Shown piece by piece: positions 25,316 through 34,709 of a stretch of 64,000 bases of DNA. Each line of letters starts with the position of its first letter. The stretch's first letter is position 1. Below the pieces are notes generated by a model. The model ran no database searches, was not told the origin of the DNA, and was given only the letters and a program-made list of their open reading frames with translations. Both the position numbers and the translations under genes were made by a program. Location of the stretch: assembly GCA_035326705.1 (NCBI GenBank), contig DAOLES010000003.1, positions 62,001-126,000 on the forward strand, written 5' to 3'. The DNA is from Oligoflexia bacterium. Lineage in GTDB: Bacteria > Bdellovibrionota_G > JALEGL01.

Positions 25316-26383
25316 TTACTTTAACCAAGACAAGGTATCATAAAATTTTTCATAAACCTTGTACCATTGATTGATATCGTAACCTTTAAGCTTAAGCCAG
25401 TCTGGATTGTAATAAGTCTGCAAGTAACGATCACCATTATCACACATTAAACCCACTATAGACCCTTGCTGTTTATTTTTATACATTTGATGCGCAAGAT
25501 TTATCATGCCAAAAAGATTGGTACCTGTAGAGCCACCATATTTTTTACCCAGCAGTTTCTCTAAAAAGTGAACCCCAGCAATGGATGCTGCGTTGGGTAC
25601 ACGTATCATCTCATCAATCACACTGGCAATAAATGAAGGTTCTACTCTTGGCCGACCTATACCTTCAATGCCGGAAGCTTGCTCTGAACAAAGTGTCTTA
25701 TCTGCTGTTTTATAATAATCAAAAAAAACGCTGTTCTCTGGATCTACCACGCACAGTTTAGTCGTTTTAGACAAATAGCGAATATAGCGGCCTATGGTGG
25801 CTGAGGTTCCTCCGGTACCCGCACCTACAACAATCCAACTTGGATCAGGAAAATCTTCTTTTGCCATTTGTTCAAAAATGGAGTCCGCAATATTATTGTT
25901 GCCTCGCCAATCGGTTGCTTGCTCAGCAAAGGTAAATTGATCCATATAATGACCATTCAGTTTTTTTGCTAAAGACTCGGCTTGAGAATAAATTTCTCTA
26001 TGATCGTCCACCATAAAACATTCGCCACCATAAAATTTGATTTGTTCAATTTTTTCTACGGATGTGCTTTTTGGCATCACAGCAATAAATTTTAAGTTAA
26101 GTAGCCTAGCAAAATAGGCTTCAGAAACGGCCGTGCTACCTGAAGAAGCCTCTATAACCGTTGTATTGGCCGTGATCTTTCCATTACAAATTCCATGTAA
26201 AAACAAAGATCTTGCTAACCGATGCTTTAAACTTCCGGTTGGGTGAATGGATTCATCTTTAAAATACAAGTGAATATTTTTTAATTTTGGAATATTTAAT
26301 TTTAAAAGATGTGTATCTGCCGAACGTTGAAAATCCTGCTCAATTGTCTTAATGGCGTCACAAACCCAAGTTCTACACTGCAT
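25316..26383 (-). CDS. PLP-dependent cysteine desulfhydrase-like protein (Cds1-like)
   Basis: 355 residues, fold type II PLP enzyme. The PLP lysine is Lys53 in HPTGSLKHRLARS. EASSGSTAVSEAYFA is the substrate-binding loop and VVGAGTGGTSATIGR the phosphate-binding glycine loop. The pattern HYMDQFTFAEQATDWRGNN is closest to the mycobacterial Cds1 (Rv3684) branch rather than CysK or CysM, so it may release H2S from L-cysteine instead of making cysteine. That is a family inference; cystathionine synthase activity is not excluded. AGGAA lies upstream of the ATG. The downstream 204-residue gene is 4 bp away. Confidence 0.82.
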   Translation of the reverse strand: MQCRTWVCDAIKTIEQDFQRSADTHLLKLNIPKLKNIHLYFKDESIHPTGSLKHRLARSLFLHGICNGKITANTTVIEASSGSTAVSEAYFARLLNLKFIAVMPKSTSVEKIEQIKFYGGECFMVDDHREIYSQAESLAKKLNGHYMDQFTFAEQATDWRGNNNIADSIFEQMAKEDFPDPSWIVVGAGTGGTSATIGRYIRYLSKTTKLCVVDPENSVFFDYYKTADKTLCSEQASGIEGIGRPRVEPSFIASVIDEMIRVPNAASIAGVHFLEKLLGKKYGGSTGTNLFGMINLAHQMYKNKQQGSIVGLMCDNGDRYLQTYYNPDWLKLKGYDINQWYKVYEKFYDTLSWLK

Positions 26384-26491
26384 AAAGTTTTCCTATATGA
26401 TTTTTTTTAATTTAAAAAGACAAAAATTAAAATTCAGTTTTTACAGCAAAAATTTTTATTTAAGCTTTGATTCAGATAGAACACCTGCATC

Positions 26492-27040
26492 ATGATTCAA
26501 ACCAACTGGCACATTATCACAGGAGCTCCCAGCTCTGGCATCACCAGTTTAGGAAATTACTTGCGGTTCATGGGCTTTAAAGTGATTCCAGAAGTTGCTC
26601 GTGGATTGATTGATATAGGTAACAGTCAAAATATTAGCACACATACCTTGCGTGAAGATCAGGTTGAGTTTGAACGCGATATTGTTAAATTTCAGACACA
26701 TATAGAAAATCAACTAGATCCAAAAGAATTTATTTTCATTGAACGTGGTCTTCTTGATTGTGCCGCCTATGGCCTGCCTCTTGATGAAATCAACACCTTA
26801 TCTCAATACCGTTATAAGCATATTTTCTTTTTACAATCTCTCAATTTCCAACAAGACTACGCTAGAATTGAAAATTTTGAACAAGCCAAAATCATTGGTG
26901 AGCGTATCCAACAATTGTACCTAGAAGCAAATTACGCCTTAACAAAAATTAAAAAAACTCCTTTGGCAAAAAGAGCTCAAGCTATTTTAGAGCACTGCAA
27001 ACAAAGCTCTTCCATCTCACTGCTTGATATTTATCAATAA
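26492..27040 (+). CDS. AAA_28-like P-loop ATPase with a degenerate Walker A
   Basis: 182 residues. It starts HIITGAPSSGITSLGNYL, like the AAA_28/NadR-type kinase domain, but the Walker A lysine is isoleucine (GAPSSGIT; ATC codon). Residues after it (VIPEVARGLIDIG and the DQ/E pattern), plus FIFIERGLLDCAAYG as a Walker B-like acidic segment, keep the family look. The missing Lys suggests weak or no ATP binding. It could be a pseudoenzyme or bind another ligand. Monocistronic, divergent from the Cds1-like gene. No neighbouring gene suggests a role. Confidence 0.65.
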   Translation: MIQTNWHIITGAPSSGITSLGNYLRFMGFKVIPEVARGLIDIGNSQNISTHTLREDQVEFERDIVKFQTHIENQLDPKEFIFIERGLLDCAAYGLPLDEINTLSQYRYKHIFFLQSLNFQQDYARIENFEQAKIIGERIQQLYLEANYALTKIKKTPLAKRAQAILEHCKQSSSISLLDIYQ

Positions 27041-27102
27041 AACCATGCTTCCTCTGACAAATCATCATTTATCTTAAAAATACCTTTATCAAGCAAAATT
27101 TA

Positions 27103-27131
27103 TTATCAATTGCTCTGTTTTGCGTTATAAA
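27103..27131 (+). promoter_or_regulatory. Promoter of the HiPIP gene
   Basis: TTATCA (27103-27108), 17 bp, TATAAA (27126-27131), then 6 nt to ATG 27138. No Shine-Dalgarno sequence; a leaderless message is likely. Confidence 0.55.
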
Positions 27132-27137
27132 GCCAGC

Positions 27138-27587
27138 ATGAATAGACGCGATTTTATTGAAAAAAGTTTTTTTGCCAGTTTGAGTACCTTGGTTTTGGGT
27201 GCATGCACAAGTTCTGAGAAAAAAGAAGCTCCAAAACAAGCAACTGAACCTCCTCAAGAAAGTATACAGCAAGAAGCTACCCCGGTTGGAACCCCGGAAG
27301 CCACTGCCACAGAATCTCCTACGCCTGCTCCAGCTAAAAAAGAATCTGTTAAATATGTAGATCCACAGAATAAAATGGCTGTTAACCTCAAATATGTTGA
27401 AGATGCTAAAAATGCTGACCCAGCCCTTAGAATTAAACGCGGTGACGTTGAAGGCAAAGATCAGTTGTGCTCAAATTGTAGCTTTTATACACCAGAAGCT
27501 GGTAAAACTTATGGCAAATGCACGCTTTTACCTGATGGTTATGTGCCGGCAAAAGGCTGGTGCAGCACATGGGCTAAAAAAGTATAA
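27138..27587 (+). CDS. High-potential iron-sulfur protein, Tat-type lipoprotein
   Basis: 149 residues. N-terminus MNRRDFIEKSFF (twin-arginine RRDF) runs into a lipobox VLGAC (Cys23), so the folded [4Fe-4S] protein is probably exported by Tat and lipid-anchored. A long Ala/Pro/Thr/Glu-rich linker (about 28-72) follows. The HiPIP domain has cluster ligands Cys111, Cys114, Cys128 and Cys142 (CSNC, KCTLLP, GWCSTW). HiPIPs carry electrons at high potential, typically to photosynthetic centres or terminal oxidases. No oxidase gene is near. Upstream frame to 27120 is ignored because a promoter abuts the ATG. Confidence 0.9.
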   Translation: MNRRDFIEKSFFASLSTLVLGACTSSEKKEAPKQATEPPQESIQQEATPVGTPEATATESPTPAPAKKESVKYVDPQNKMAVNLKYVEDAKNADPALRIKRGDVEGKDQLCSNCSFYTPEAGKTYGKCTLLPDGYVPAKGWCSTWAKKV

Positions 27588-27633
27588 TTACTTTAAAGTC
27601 TTACCGGATTTAGGCCCTTGTAGCATGTGACTT

Positions 27634-28518
27634 CTACTTTGCATACCAAGCGTCAATGTATTGCTCTTGAGCGCTTTCATACATAGCTCCATACTGGCGC
27701 AATTTATGACCAATCTCATACCCAGGACAACCTTGCCTTGGGGGAGCTATATAAATATCTCTTCCATCATCTCCCATTAACATGAGTCTGCTGCTTGAAC
27801 TATTATTATAGTTTCTTGTACAAGCCATTTGATAATCAACCCCTAAAAGTACAGAAGCATTGCTAAGCTGATTTAAAGCCTTACTGATTTTTGCAATTGG
27901 GCACATTTCTAATTTCCAAAACAAAACAGGCACATCCACTAATTGATGTTCTCTTTGGCATTCATCAATATCAGTGTTCGCTTTCTCTTTAAGTAACAGT
28001 GATAATTGTAAAACTGATTTACTTAAAAAGACCAAAGGTGTGGCATGATTGTATTCATAACCTTCATAAGTATTACTGGCTTCATTGAATTTGATATCTT
28101 CAGAAAACGCTAAATATTGATTGTACATACTGGAAAACAAACTATCCAACTCTTTACAATTATTGATTGCCGGCAAGACCTCTTCTAAAGTTTTATCCGT
28201 AACATCGCTGTATAGCGCTATATTGCTTAGCATGGGCTCAGCTTTATCTGAAAACATAATATCAAACAATAGTCTGTTATCTTGATCTTTGATTTTAAAG
28301 TGCAAAGAACATTTTTCCGTTTCATCGGAGCATTTGATAGTAAAAGAATAGTTTTGCCGAGCTGTTTTTGTATAACCAACATTGTATTCCATGCTCACTT
28401 GATATACTTTCATATCAGCAGTTACACTTTGCATGGTTGCTTCTTGTGCATAAAGATTAAACCCACAACAAACAACAATAATCAAAACAATACGGCGCAT
28501 TAAGTTTAGATTTTTCAT
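27634..28518 (-). CDS. Secreted protein of unknown function, 294 residues
   Basis: Signal peptide ending NLYAQ. Residues about 30-90 form a beta-rich region with CSDETEKC, and the Cys pairs (CSDETEKC, NCKEL, DECQRE, MCPIAKI, MACTRN, GCPGYE) suggest several disulphides. The stretch after residue 140 is helical. No family recognised. GGGGGGA upstream of the ATG is an unusually G-rich ribosome site. Monocistronic. Confidence 0.6.
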   Translation of the reverse strand: MKNLNLMRRIVLIIVVCCGFNLYAQEATMQSVTADMKVYQVSMEYNVGYTKTARQNYSFTIKCSDETEKCSLHFKIKDQDNRLLFDIMFSDKAEPMLSNIALYSDVTDKTLEEVLPAINNCKELDSLFSSMYNQYLAFSEDIKFNEASNTYEGYEYNHATPLVFLSKSVLQLSLLLKEKANTDIDECQREHQLVDVPVLFWKLEMCPIAKISKALNQLSNASVLLGVDYQMACTRNYNNSSSSRLMLMGDDGRDIYIAPPRQGCPGYEIGHKLRQYGAMYESAQEQYIDAWYAK

Positions 28519-28658
28519 ATTTCCCCCCAGAAAAAATCTTAAATTAAAAATTTTATGCGTTGTATTATTTTTTTGTTATGCACTCAAGGCCCTTTTTGTC
28601 GCATACAAACTAAAAATACCTTAATGTATGTGCTATTTGCGCGTATTGATTACGGTTA

Positions 28659-29321
28659 TTAACTTTGAGCAAGTACTTCAAATTCTTTTATGCTGGCTTC
28701 AGAAAGCATAAATTGGCCTTCATTATGGCGATTCAGCATATGTTGTGCAATCGTTTTACCCGTACTTAAACATTGATAGGGAACACCCAAAGCAGCCAGT
28801 TCTTTTTCAACATTAATATTGGGGTCATCCATTCTGTTGGTTAAAGCAATGGCAGCCACAACATCAACTTGTGCTTCTTTAAGCTTTTTGATGGCTAAAA
28901 CCAAAGACATGCCTGTTGTGGTTACATCTTCAATCACCAGAGTTCTACCTTTGGGAACACCCAAGAAAAATTGATCTTTGGGATTGCCATGCGCTTTCAC
29001 TTTTCCTCTACCCATAGATAAAACATGCGAGCCTAAAGCAAAATTTTCTGATTGTTTAGCAAACTTGTACTGACATAAAAACCCTAGCTTACTCGCACCT
29101 TCAGGAACACCATAAAATGTATCTACCTGTAAATTTAGACTGCTGGTAAAAGCCAAAACTTGATCACATAACAAGTCTAGTGCATAGGCATCTTGGGCTA
29201 CATCTCTCCAATTAACATACCAGTTAGAGTACCTACCTGAGTTAAGCTGAATTGCTTGTTCAAAGGTCCCAACCACCTTATGCTTTAACATAAAATCAAT
29301 AAATGTATGTTGATCAAACAT
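28659..29321 (-). CDS. pyrE: Orotate phosphoribosyltransferase
   Basis: 220 residues. It adds PRPP to orotate in pyrimidine synthesis. The PRPP loop is VIEDVTTTGMS in the C-terminal half; FYGVPEGASKLGF and the SRG-type RYSNWYV segment also fit. It overlaps trhO by 8 bp and is the last gene of GST-trhO-pyrE. Slightly divergent in the N-terminus from E. coli PyrE. No other pyr gene is near. Confidence 0.85.
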   Translation of the reverse strand: MFDQHTFIDFMLKHKVVGTFEQAIQLNSGRYSNWYVNWRDVAQDAYALDLLCDQVLAFTSSLNLQVDTFYGVPEGASKLGFLCQYKFAKQSENFALGSHVLSMGRGKVKAHGNPKDQFFLGVPKGRTLVIEDVTTTGMSLVLAIKKLKEAQVDVVAAIALTNRMDDPNINVEKELAALGVPYQCLSTGKTIAQHMLNRHNEGQFMLSEASIKEFEVLAQS

Positions 29322-30270
29322 GCGCTTGCTCTCCTATAATCGTTTTTTGACAAGTTTCTCCACAGCACCCAGAAAACTTTTCTGCGCATTGTGGGCATTG
29401 AATCATTAAAGTATGACATTTAACATTGGCGCAGTCACTATGAACATCATAAGCTGCACCACATTGATGGCATCGGCTTAAAACCTGATCCACAGTGGGT
29501 TCTGCCATTCTTCCATCAAACACAAACAAACTCCCTTTAAATTTGGAGTCTTTGCCTTCACGCTTTATAGTATTAAGATAATTGATAATTCCACCTTTAA
29601 GTTGATAAACCTTATTAAAACCTTCTTTTTTCATATAGGCACTGGCCTTTTCACAGCGGATACCGCCTGTGCAATACATTAAAATGGTTTTATCTTTTTC
29701 TTGCGCAAACTTGGTTTTTATTTCTGGTAAAACTTCACTGAAGGTTTTTGATTGTGGACAGTATGCTCCTTCAAAATGTCCCGTTTCACACTCATAATCA
29801 TTGCGTGTATCAATAAGAAGAACATCTTTGCTTGCTAATTTTTCATGAAAATCTTGGGGAGACAAGTGTTCTCCGGGCTCAACTTCATCAAATAAATTGC
29901 CCTCGATCCCATCCGCTACAATTTTTTGACGTAGCTTAATATCTAACTTTAAAAAGGCTGCTCGTCCTTGATCTGTAGAACGATTAATCATGATTTTTTT
30001 TAGTAAAGGAAAGTAATGAACCGTCTCAACAAATTCATTCCACAAAAACTCAGGAACACTGACTTGAGCATTAATCCCTTCATTGGAAACATAAACTCGA
30101 CCAAAAACACGCATTGGGTACCAAAATTTATACAGTTCGTTGCGAAAATCTTGTGGGCTCTCTATCTTGCCATACTTATAAAAAGATGCTGGAATCCTAG
30201 CAAAATTTTCTGCAGCCAAAGCTTGTTCAAGATCCTCTCTTTCTTTCATGTTATGCATGTACTTAAGCAT
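29314..30270 (-). CDS. trhO: tRNA uridine(34) hydroxylase TrhO (rhodanese family)
   Basis: 318 residues, UPF0176/TrhO family, hydroxylating U34 of some tRNAs (first step to cmo5U) with O2. An N-terminal alpha/beta domain (FYKYGKI, YVSNEGINAQVS) precedes a rhodanese domain (LIDTRNDYECETGHFEGA) with the active Cys in MYCTGGIRCEKAS. A Cys-rich tail (CHQCGA, CPQC, CCGETC) probably binds zinc. The ATG at 30270 overlaps the GST gene end by 8 bp and has GGAGAA 7 nt upstream; the longer frame lacks support. The next gene, pyrE, overlaps by 8 bp. Confidence 0.9.
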   Translation of the reverse strand: MLKYMHNMKEREDLEQALAAENFARIPASFYKYGKIESPQDFRNELYKFWYPMRVFGRVYVSNEGINAQVSVPEFLWNEFVETVHYFPLLKKIMINRSTDQGRAAFLKLDIKLRQKIVADGIEGNLFDEVEPGEHLSPQDFHEKLASKDVLLIDTRNDYECETGHFEGAYCPQSKTFSEVLPEIKTKFAQEKDKTILMYCTGGIRCEKASAYMKKEGFNKVYQLKGGIINYLNTIKREGKDSKFKGSLFVFDGRMAEPTVDQVLSRCHQCGAAYDVHSDCANVKCHTLMIQCPQCAEKFSGCCGETCQKTIIGEQAHV

Positions 30271-30883
30271 TTTTTTTCTCCATTGTTTTTTCAAAAGCAG
30301 GTCTTGCCAAAAGTTTGTTCAACCATTGAAGTGTGGCTGGACACTCATCTAAACTGGCCAACCTTGGATTGACTTTATTCAATTGCCGTAAAAAAGGAAA
30401 GACATGAATATCTGCTAAACTGATTGTATCTCCTAATAAATAGGCTTGTTTAACAAGCGTTTGCTCAAGTTTTTCCAAGTCCTTGCGTAAATTATCCGGT
30501 GCTTTCTCAACATCTTCTGCTTTTGATCGTGCTGTACCGTACTTATAATGATCAACATGTGGTTTAAAGACGTGATTGCACCAATACGTCCATAGTCGCA
30601 TTTTTGCTCTTTGTTTAGGGTCTTGACTCAGTAAAGCAGGTTCTGGGAAAGCATCCTCTATGTACTCCGTTATAATAGCTGACTCATATATAACGGTGTC
30701 CCCATGTACTAAAACTGGGACTTTAGCCTCAGGATGTTTTTCTTTAAGCTCTTGAGAAAAGGCGCCCCATTTTTCTTCCCTGGTTTCAAAAATAATGTTT
30801 TTTTCATGCAAAGTCATGCGCACCCGCATGGCAAAAGGACAGCGCCGATAGGAAAAAACTGTTATTTTTTTTGTTGCATCCAT
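30263..30883 (-). CDS. Glutathione S-transferase family protein
   Basis: 206 residues. N-terminal thioredoxin fold: VFSYRRCPFAMRVRMTL with a Cys-Pro near residue 15, then KVPVLVHGDTVIYESAII (the cis-Pro and ESxxI GSH-binding Glu-Ser). The C-terminal helical domain has DIHVFPFLRQL. This is a soluble GST or glutaredoxin-like reductase of unknown substrate. First gene of GST-trhO-pyrE, with upstream TATAAG 11 nt before the ATG. Confidence 0.85.
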   Translation of the reverse strand: MDATKKITVFSYRRCPFAMRVRMTLHEKNIIFETREEKWGAFSQELKEKHPEAKVPVLVHGDTVIYESAIITEYIEDAFPEPALLSQDPKQRAKMRLWTYWCNHVFKPHVDHYKYGTARSKAEDVEKAPDNLRKDLEKLEQTLVKQAYLLGDTISLADIHVFPFLRQLNKVNPRLASLDECPATLQWLNKLLARPAFEKTMEKKNA

Positions 30884-30948
30884 AAGGCATACCCCTTATA
30901 AGCTGTGCAAAAACAACTTGCAAGCATGAATTGCAAACTTTAACAATC

Positions 30949-31635
30949 ATGAGCTACATACAAAAATTTGACCATGTTGATATCCTGTATCAAAACCACA
31001 ACATCTTGGTTGTTGATAAGCCTTCAGGCATGTTGGTTCATCCAGCTGGCAAACCCGGGCAAGATAATTTGGTTGAGTTTTTTCAAAAGCAACTGAATGA
31101 TCCTGAAATACGGCCTGTTCATCGTTTAGACCGGCTTACTTCTGGTTTGGTGATTCTGGCTAAAAATATTGAAACCGCACGCTTTTATGGCAGGGTTTTT
31201 TCAAGTGCAAATTTAGAAAAAGTTTATCTAGCCCAACTCAATGGACCGTTACTCAAAGATGAAGGTGTTTTAGATAACTTTTTGGCTGATGATGATACAA
31301 GTGTTGTTAAAATCAAACGTAAAGTTGCTCAAGAAGGTCAAAATGCTTACACCCGCTTTGAAACCATTAAAACTGACGCTAAACATAGCTATGTAAAACT
31401 GTTCCCCAAAACGGGGCGTCGGCATCAGTTGCGCGTGCATATGGCACATTTAGGTTGTCCAATAGTAGGAGATCCTATTTATGATTTAGGAGATGATTTT
31501 TACTTAAGTCTTATCAACAGCACTGAGCCTTCTCCACCTATGCACCTGCATGCTTGGCAAATAACAACCCCAGTACCTGGCCAAGAAAAAAACATGACCT
31601 TTGAAAGCCCCTATCCATCCTTTTGGAAAATTTGA
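30949..31635 (+). CDS. RluA-family pseudouridine synthase
   Basis: 228 residues, compact. Isomerises U to pseudouridine in rRNA or tRNA. NHNILVVDKPSGMLVHPAG and the catalytic HRLDRLTSGLVIL (Asp) are canonical, as are FPKTGRRHQLRVHMAHLGCPIVGD. There is no S4 domain, so it resembles TruC (tRNA U65) or a short RluA. ATG 30949 is used; the longer frame starts with TTG at 30931. Single gene. Confidence 0.9.
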   Translation: MSYIQKFDHVDILYQNHNILVVDKPSGMLVHPAGKPGQDNLVEFFQKQLNDPEIRPVHRLDRLTSGLVILAKNIETARFYGRVFSSANLEKVYLAQLNGPLLKDEGVLDNFLADDDTSVVKIKRKVAQEGQNAYTRFETIKTDAKHSYVKLFPKTGRRHQLRVHMAHLGCPIVGDPIYDLGDDFYLSLINSTEPSPPMHLHAWQITTPVPGQEKNMTFESPYPSFWKI

Positions 31636-31650
31636 TTTGATCTAAGCATT

Positions 31651-31678
31651 TTGCTCAATGTCAGTATTTTGCTATACT
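31651..31678 (+). promoter_or_regulatory. Promoter of the small Cys-rich lipoprotein gene
   Basis: TTGCTC (31651-31656), 16 bp, TATACT (31673-31678), then 8 nt to ATG 31687. No ribosome site. Confidence 0.55.
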
Positions 31679-31686
31679 CGACAAGT

Positions 31687-32025
31687 ATGAAACGTCTTTT
31701 AATAGCCTTGGGTTTTCTGATTTGTATTACTCTACATAGCAATTGTTCTGAATCAGGAAACGATGGTTTCCCCAATATCCCCGTTCCCAGTGATCTCAGT
31801 TTTGACTGTGGAGGGGTAGCCACTTGCAATATTTTCCTCCCTATTTGTGAAGCCAGTACTGGCGGCGCTAATCCTTCTTCTACCAACTATGCTTGCCAAG
31901 GCATGCCTGAATTATGTGTAGAAAGTTACAGCTGTGAATGTTTGGAACAAAGCCAACAGTTTTCCAGTCATAGTTGTCAAAGCAATGAAGATGGTGAAAT
32001 TACCGTTAGCATTAAATACCCATAA
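31687..32025 (+). CDS. Small cysteine-rich lipoprotein
   Basis: 112 residues. Hydrophobic signal with lipobox-like HSNC (about residue 20). The mature part has about ten Cys in pairs (DCGGVATCNI, CEAS, ACQG, CVESYSCECL, SCQS), a disulphide-rich fold like those in secreted Myxococcota/Bdellovibrionota proteins. No domain recognised. ATG 31687 is favoured over the longer frame because the promoter ends just before it. It converges with the large beta-helix lipoprotein gene. Confidence 0.65.
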   Translation: MKRLLIALGFLICITLHSNCSESGNDGFPNIPVPSDLSFDCGGVATCNIFLPICEASTGGANPSSTNYACQGMPELCVESYSCECLEQSQQFSSHSCQSNEDGEITVSIKYP

Positions 32026-32042
32026 ATAGTTTAAATAAAGTC

Positions 32043-34574
32043 TTAATTTTGTGGCCAAAGTATTTTTGAAGACATCGGTGACAGACGCAAATATTCACTG
32101 TAATTATTTTGATTTAAATCTTGGTAAGCTTGATTTAAGGGGACTACAATTTCAAAATCATTTTCATTGTAAAACATTTTTGGTGCTAGATTACTGCTTG
32201 TGGTATCGACTTCTATCAACTCTATGTTATTGATAGTGGCAGATCCAAAATCAGGTCCAGCATCAAAATAAATCATTGGGTTTGACTCACTCAGTTTCAT
32301 CTTGATGATAAATTCATAGTTTTGTACTTGCTCAGTTACTTCGGCATACAGCAACTCTGAAAGATACAAGTAGTTTGACACTTTACTGATTGAAAAACGA
32401 ATCACATCATCTGCTGATCCAGTTATACTGAAACTTAATCTATAGTCTTTTTCTTCTATTGGATCAATTGTGATAGAGCTATCATAAGAGAACAAGTTAA
32501 TGGAACTTGTACTTGCCAAGTTTGAACTTAAACTATTGTTTACTATATAAGGATTTGAATTGGCCACAATTGTTTGTGACTGTTCTCCATAACCATAACT
32601 TTGAAACCATGTTGAAGTGTTATAGCCGGTTCTATGTGTGCCATCGCCAGATTTTCCCCAGGCAATAGCTGTTCCACTTTGATCTGAAAGAACATAGTGA
32701 TTGTTATTAAATATACCCATTTGTCCTACATCTTCATTGAGCGTGTAAATACTTAAAGCAGCTTGGCCACTTTTTACATTAATAAACGTATTGTTTGTCA
32801 TTTCTATTTCACGGATTGGATTAGACGGATGTAAATTATCGTGTTTCATCAAGGCACCAGCACGATGTCCATCAAAAAATGTATTGTTTAACACATCAAC
32901 TCTTTGTGCATTATGAATGTACAATGGCGCATATCCCATCATACCCACTGAATTATTTTCAATGCTTACGTTTTCCGTTAGGTCATCCATATAAATTCCA
33001 AAAGCATCACCCTCTCCATTGGGAGTTCCTTCTGAGTTTCCAAAACCATTAACAACAATATTGTTGCGAACCATAGATTGCGCTCTCACCGCTTCACCTT
33101 GATAAGAGTAAATGCCAGCGCCATCATCTTTTACAAGACAAAAATCACGAACGACGTTGTTTTCTACTAACATACCTCCACCATAAAAATGAACCCCAGT
33201 ATAACCTATGCGCTCAATTGTATTATTGGTTATCGTTCCATTATTTGCATGCGAAATAAAAGCACCCCCTTGATTGTCACTGTTTCCACTCATACCTGGG
33301 AAAATAGCTATGTCTTGAATATGATTTTGATCAATTAAAGCATTAGGAAATTGAATACCAAGCTTAATCCCTCGATTGGCAATACTTGAAATTGTATTTT
33401 TATAAATAATAAGATTGTCAGAGTTTATAGAGTTGTTCTCACCTAAAACAGCGGTATCTCCTATGAGTTGGATACGACTGTTTTGTAGAGTCACGTGTGG
33501 AGCATTTGCTAAATATAGCCCACTTCTATCCCCCCCTTCTATCTGTAAATCACTGATCACAATATAACCATGTCCAAGATTATAAATAACATCTCTATGC
33601 ACACTAACTTCCACCTTATGATGACTTGGTCCTGATTGACCAAAGTAAACATAAAGTCTGTTACTATTCATCGCTGCTGTTTCTTCAACATACCATTCAC
33701 CAAAAACATCCAAGGTTTTTCGGTCACGTTGAAAAAAATATCCATAGCCCGGTGTTGCATTGTACCCACCACCTGAAAGACTTAAAGTTTGCCCGCTATG
33801 TGATGTCACTTGCATACGATCAAAAATCCAACGATTTTTACGAACCAATGCTTGTGCACCGGTCCAATTTGGTGAAGAAGTTAGCTCATTGTCTGTTATT
33901 GAACTTGATCCAGAAACAGCTTCAGCTGTCAACCAAGTATCATTGGGGTAACGCCCTACGGCTTTCAAACTACCATTCATTGCAACGGTATTCACATCAC
34001 TTGTTAAGTCTTGAATATCTGCATAGTAAACGCCTCCCCCATCATTTTGCCATTGGGTCACTTGTGTAAAGCCGGTTAAAACTGGACGTTTGCCTTCACC
34101 ATAGGCTCCTACAAGAATAGGTGATGAAGAATTTCCAGATTTATTAATTTGTAAACTCCCCCTAAATTGATCTCCTCTTCTAAATAAAACAGCATCTCCA
34201 GCAGATAGATTACTAAACATTGTATTAACTTTATTCAGGGTTTTCCAGGGAGCTGAGCGTGTTCCAGGGTTAGAATCATTTCCATCTGAGCTCACATAAT
34301 ATTGTGTTCCCCCTAAAGTGGTCATGGCTTGGCAGACTTGATTCTTTTCAAAATAACCATCCTCACATGTCTCTAAACTACACTCTTTTGCTTTTTTCCA
34401 ACCCTCTAAATCACAAAGAAAACTTTCTTGACCTTGCCCATGCGGTAAACTGCATGTGCGCAACTCAATATCCCCTAAAGAACATACACCCTTGCCTTCA
34501 ATGGATGAGTCACAGGCAAGCATAAACAGTGAAAGTGTTATACCGCTAACCAATATTAAACAAATTCTAAACAA
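32043..34574 (-). CDS. Large right-handed parallel beta-helix lipoprotein
   Basis: 843 residues. Lipobox LACD (Cys21). Cys-rich head (22-90, including CSLGD, CSLPHG, CEDGYF) then TQYYVSSDGNDSNPGT, the typical start of a DUF1565/pectate-lyase-like beta-helix. Parallel repeats run to about 650 (VTLQNSRIQ, NTFINVKS, NNTIERIG, with stacked Asn ladders). The tail (about 690-843) has beta sandwich-like strands, perhaps sugar-binding. Translation starts at TTG 34574 (no in-frame ATG nearby), 7 nt after a TAAAAT box. It may be a surface polysaccharide lyase; no catalytic residues can be assigned. Confidence 0.8.
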   Translation of the reverse strand: MFRICLILVSGITLSLFMLACDSSIEGKGVCSLGDIELRTCSLPHGQGQESFLCDLEGWKKAKECSLETCEDGYFEKNQVCQAMTTLGGTQYYVSSDGNDSNPGTRSAPWKTLNKVNTMFSNLSAGDAVLFRRGDQFRGSLQINKSGNSSSPILVGAYGEGKRPVLTGFTQVTQWQNDGGGVYYADIQDLTSDVNTVAMNGSLKAVGRYPNDTWLTAEAVSGSSSITDNELTSSPNWTGAQALVRKNRWIFDRMQVTSHSGQTLSLSGGGYNATPGYGYFFQRDRKTLDVFGEWYVEETAAMNSNRLYVYFGQSGPSHHKVEVSVHRDVIYNLGHGYIVISDLQIEGGDRSGLYLANAPHVTLQNSRIQLIGDTAVLGENNSINSDNLIIYKNTISSIANRGIKLGIQFPNALIDQNHIQDIAIFPGMSGNSDNQGGAFISHANNGTITNNTIERIGYTGVHFYGGGMLVENNVVRDFCLVKDDGAGIYSYQGEAVRAQSMVRNNIVVNGFGNSEGTPNGEGDAFGIYMDDLTENVSIENNSVGMMGYAPLYIHNAQRVDVLNNTFFDGHRAGALMKHDNLHPSNPIREIEMTNNTFINVKSGQAALSIYTLNEDVGQMGIFNNNHYVLSDQSGTAIAWGKSGDGTHRTGYNTSTWFQSYGYGEQSQTIVANSNPYIVNNSLSSNLASTSSINLFSYDSSITIDPIEEKDYRLSFSITGSADDVIRFSISKVSNYLYLSELLYAEVTEQVQNYEFIIKMKLSESNPMIYFDAGPDFGSATINNIELIEVDTTSSNLAPKMFYNENDFEIVVPLNQAYQDLNQNNYSEYLRLSPMSSKILWPQN

Positions 34575-34709
34575 TCATAATATTTTATCATAATGCTTTA
34601 CTTAATCACAGGGCTAAGACTTAGCTCAAAACATTTAAAACAAACCCCTACTTATCCTAATATATGGTTTTTATGTTCACTTTTTATTGGAGATTATTGA
34701 AGAAAAAAT

